Assembly (NCBI GenBank): GCA_002794735.1
Contig: NBAZ01000011.1
Coordinates: 310,001 to 374,000 of the forward strand
From: Pyrrhoderma lamaoense
Taxonomy: Eukaryota > Basidiomycota > Agaricomycetes > Hymenochaetales > Hymenochaetaceae
Length of the DNA: 64,000 bases
Direction: 5' to 3'
Below the pieces are notes generated by a model. That model made no database searches, had not been told where the DNA came from, and was given only the letters and a program-made list of their open reading frames with translations. The translations under genes were made by a program, and so were the position numbers. This document shows, one piece after another, positions 61,176 to 64,000 of the stretch (position 1 is the first letter of the stretch; each line of letters starts with the position of its first letter).

Positions 61176-61889
61176 TACCTTCTGTTTATCCTTTTCATTA
61201 CTTTTTTCACTGAATATTGAATTCAAAAGTTTTAGTATCTTGGTTTGATCTTCAATAACAAATTTTTTCCAAACACATAGGAGCAAAAAATTTCCATACA
61301 TATAGAAGCTATTCGTCGAGTCTTAAGGTTTTACTTCTTGATCTATTCCTTAAAGATGGCTCGGATAATCTGTGTGAAGAATGCGAGGAATTTGTAATAG
61401 TAATGATTACATGCTAGTTGTAAATTTGTTGAAACGACAAAAGCACCTATTAAACGGCTACAGTCTGCCTGTATGATTTAAGAAGAGAAATCAACACCAA
61501 GTATGAGTATTGACTCGGCTAACATCAATATTCACTAGTAACAGTAGACGTAGAAAATTTACTACAGTAACGGCCGCTCGGCCGATCGGAAAATATTAAG
61601 TACTATAATTTGGAGTCAACACACGATAAGATAAAGACTCTCTCCCCGATTGGCCTTTCGCTGATGTCGCCCGCATTGACTCTTTCGTATCTGCGTTGGG
61701 CGGGGTGACAAGGTATTTGATTCTGAACGGGAGCAGTGTCCGTCGCTGCTCAACGGCCGAATTTCTCATGTACTCTCGCCCGATTCAACTCTAGACTGAG
61801 TGGCATGAACTATATAAAAACCAGTTTTGTCTTTCTCTTCTAATACATTTACATCCCTTTTCCGAGTTGCTCAAAGACAAATAATTAGC
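61176..61889. other. Promoter region of glutamate dehydrogenase
   Basis: No gene seen. TATATAAAAA at 61811-61820, 70-79 bases before the ATG at 61890, is a good TATA box. Confidence 0.5.
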
Positions 61890-63612
<1,723 letters not shown>

Positions 63613-64000
63613 ATCAACCCATTAGAAGTAGTAGAGCTAAGAGGAATATATCACTATATGTATTTTAATTGTAGCAAAGGATATCATGTAATTCTACCCA
63701 TACATTCGATTTCGATAGCAGAGAGGACTAGCAAACTTGAGGGGCTATTGTACTAATAAGTAAATAACTACTGTGGGATTAAAAAGAAAGAAAAGGAGAG
63801 AGTATAACAAGCATAAGAATGGTAACATTGTCTGTACATGAGTGCGCAAAGTCATTAAAATTTCGAATTGAAGAGAAAAAAAAACGTCCGTGCAAATGTT
63901 CAAGTCCTTGAAATTAAAAATAGAGTCCATGCATGAAAAAGCCCAATATTACCCAAAAAAGTAAAGATGAACGAGAAGTCCTTGCATAATAGCTAAGTAG
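63613..64000. other. 3' flank of glutamate dehydrogenase
   Basis: A/T-rich with poly-A runs; no coding signature before the window ends. Confidence 0.4.

Overview
The window is nuclear DNA of a filamentous basidiomycete, most likely an Agaricomycete. The genes are cut by many short introns (about 45-75 bp, GT-AG, often with very small exons). The families fit that group: a DUF6533 membrane receptor-like protein, an intron-split GH7 cellobiohydrolase, a Ser-rich single-pass membrane protein, a barwin/expansin-like secreted protein and a large catalase with a DJ-1-like tail. I see no CRISPR array, rRNA, confident tRNA or complete transposon. About 20 protein genes are supported on both strands.

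Layout. 1-9 kb: sugar transporter (+), GH7 cellobiohydrolase without a cellulose-binding module (-), and a UDP-glycosyltransferase (-). 9.6-25.2 kb: Ost-alpha/TMEM184-type membrane protein, GH38 alpha-mannosidase, cytochrome P450, GH5-like glycosidase and a Ser-rich membrane protein, all (+). 25.5-30.5 kb: the reductive iron-uptake pair, a Fet3-type multicopper ferroxidase and an Ftr1-type permease, head to tail on (-). 32.8-36 kb: a tetraspanin and an RBR-type E3 ligase (-). 37.9-48.5 kb: a UbiA prenyltransferase (+), an alpha/beta hydrolase (-), a monocarboxylate-type MFS transporter (-), a DUF6533 protein (+) and an HSL-type esterase (+). 48.6-53.8 kb: catalase (-) and barwin-like protein (+). 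53.8-58.4 kb is gene-free and rich in homopolymers. 58.4-63.6 kb: TPR/SET protein and NADP-glutamate dehydrogenase (+).

How the parts relate. The left part has a plant-biomass and glycan flavour (GH7, sugar uptake, GH38, GH5). The iron pair is the clearest functional unit: both promoters carry exact copies of the ATCWGATAA site bound by fungal iron-sensing GATA repressors, and more copies lie in an FTR1 intron. The UbiA gene lacks an obvious mitochondrial leader and sits beside a hydrolase and an MFS exporter, so a small meroterpenoid-type locus is possible but unproven.

The most important caution is that at least 16 single-base frame losses, always equivalent to one missing base and often in a short homopolymer, interrupt otherwise well-conserved proteins. 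They cluster in the GH38 mannosidase and the HSL-type esterase. Either the consensus has deletion errors or these genes are recently inactivated; the pattern favours the former.
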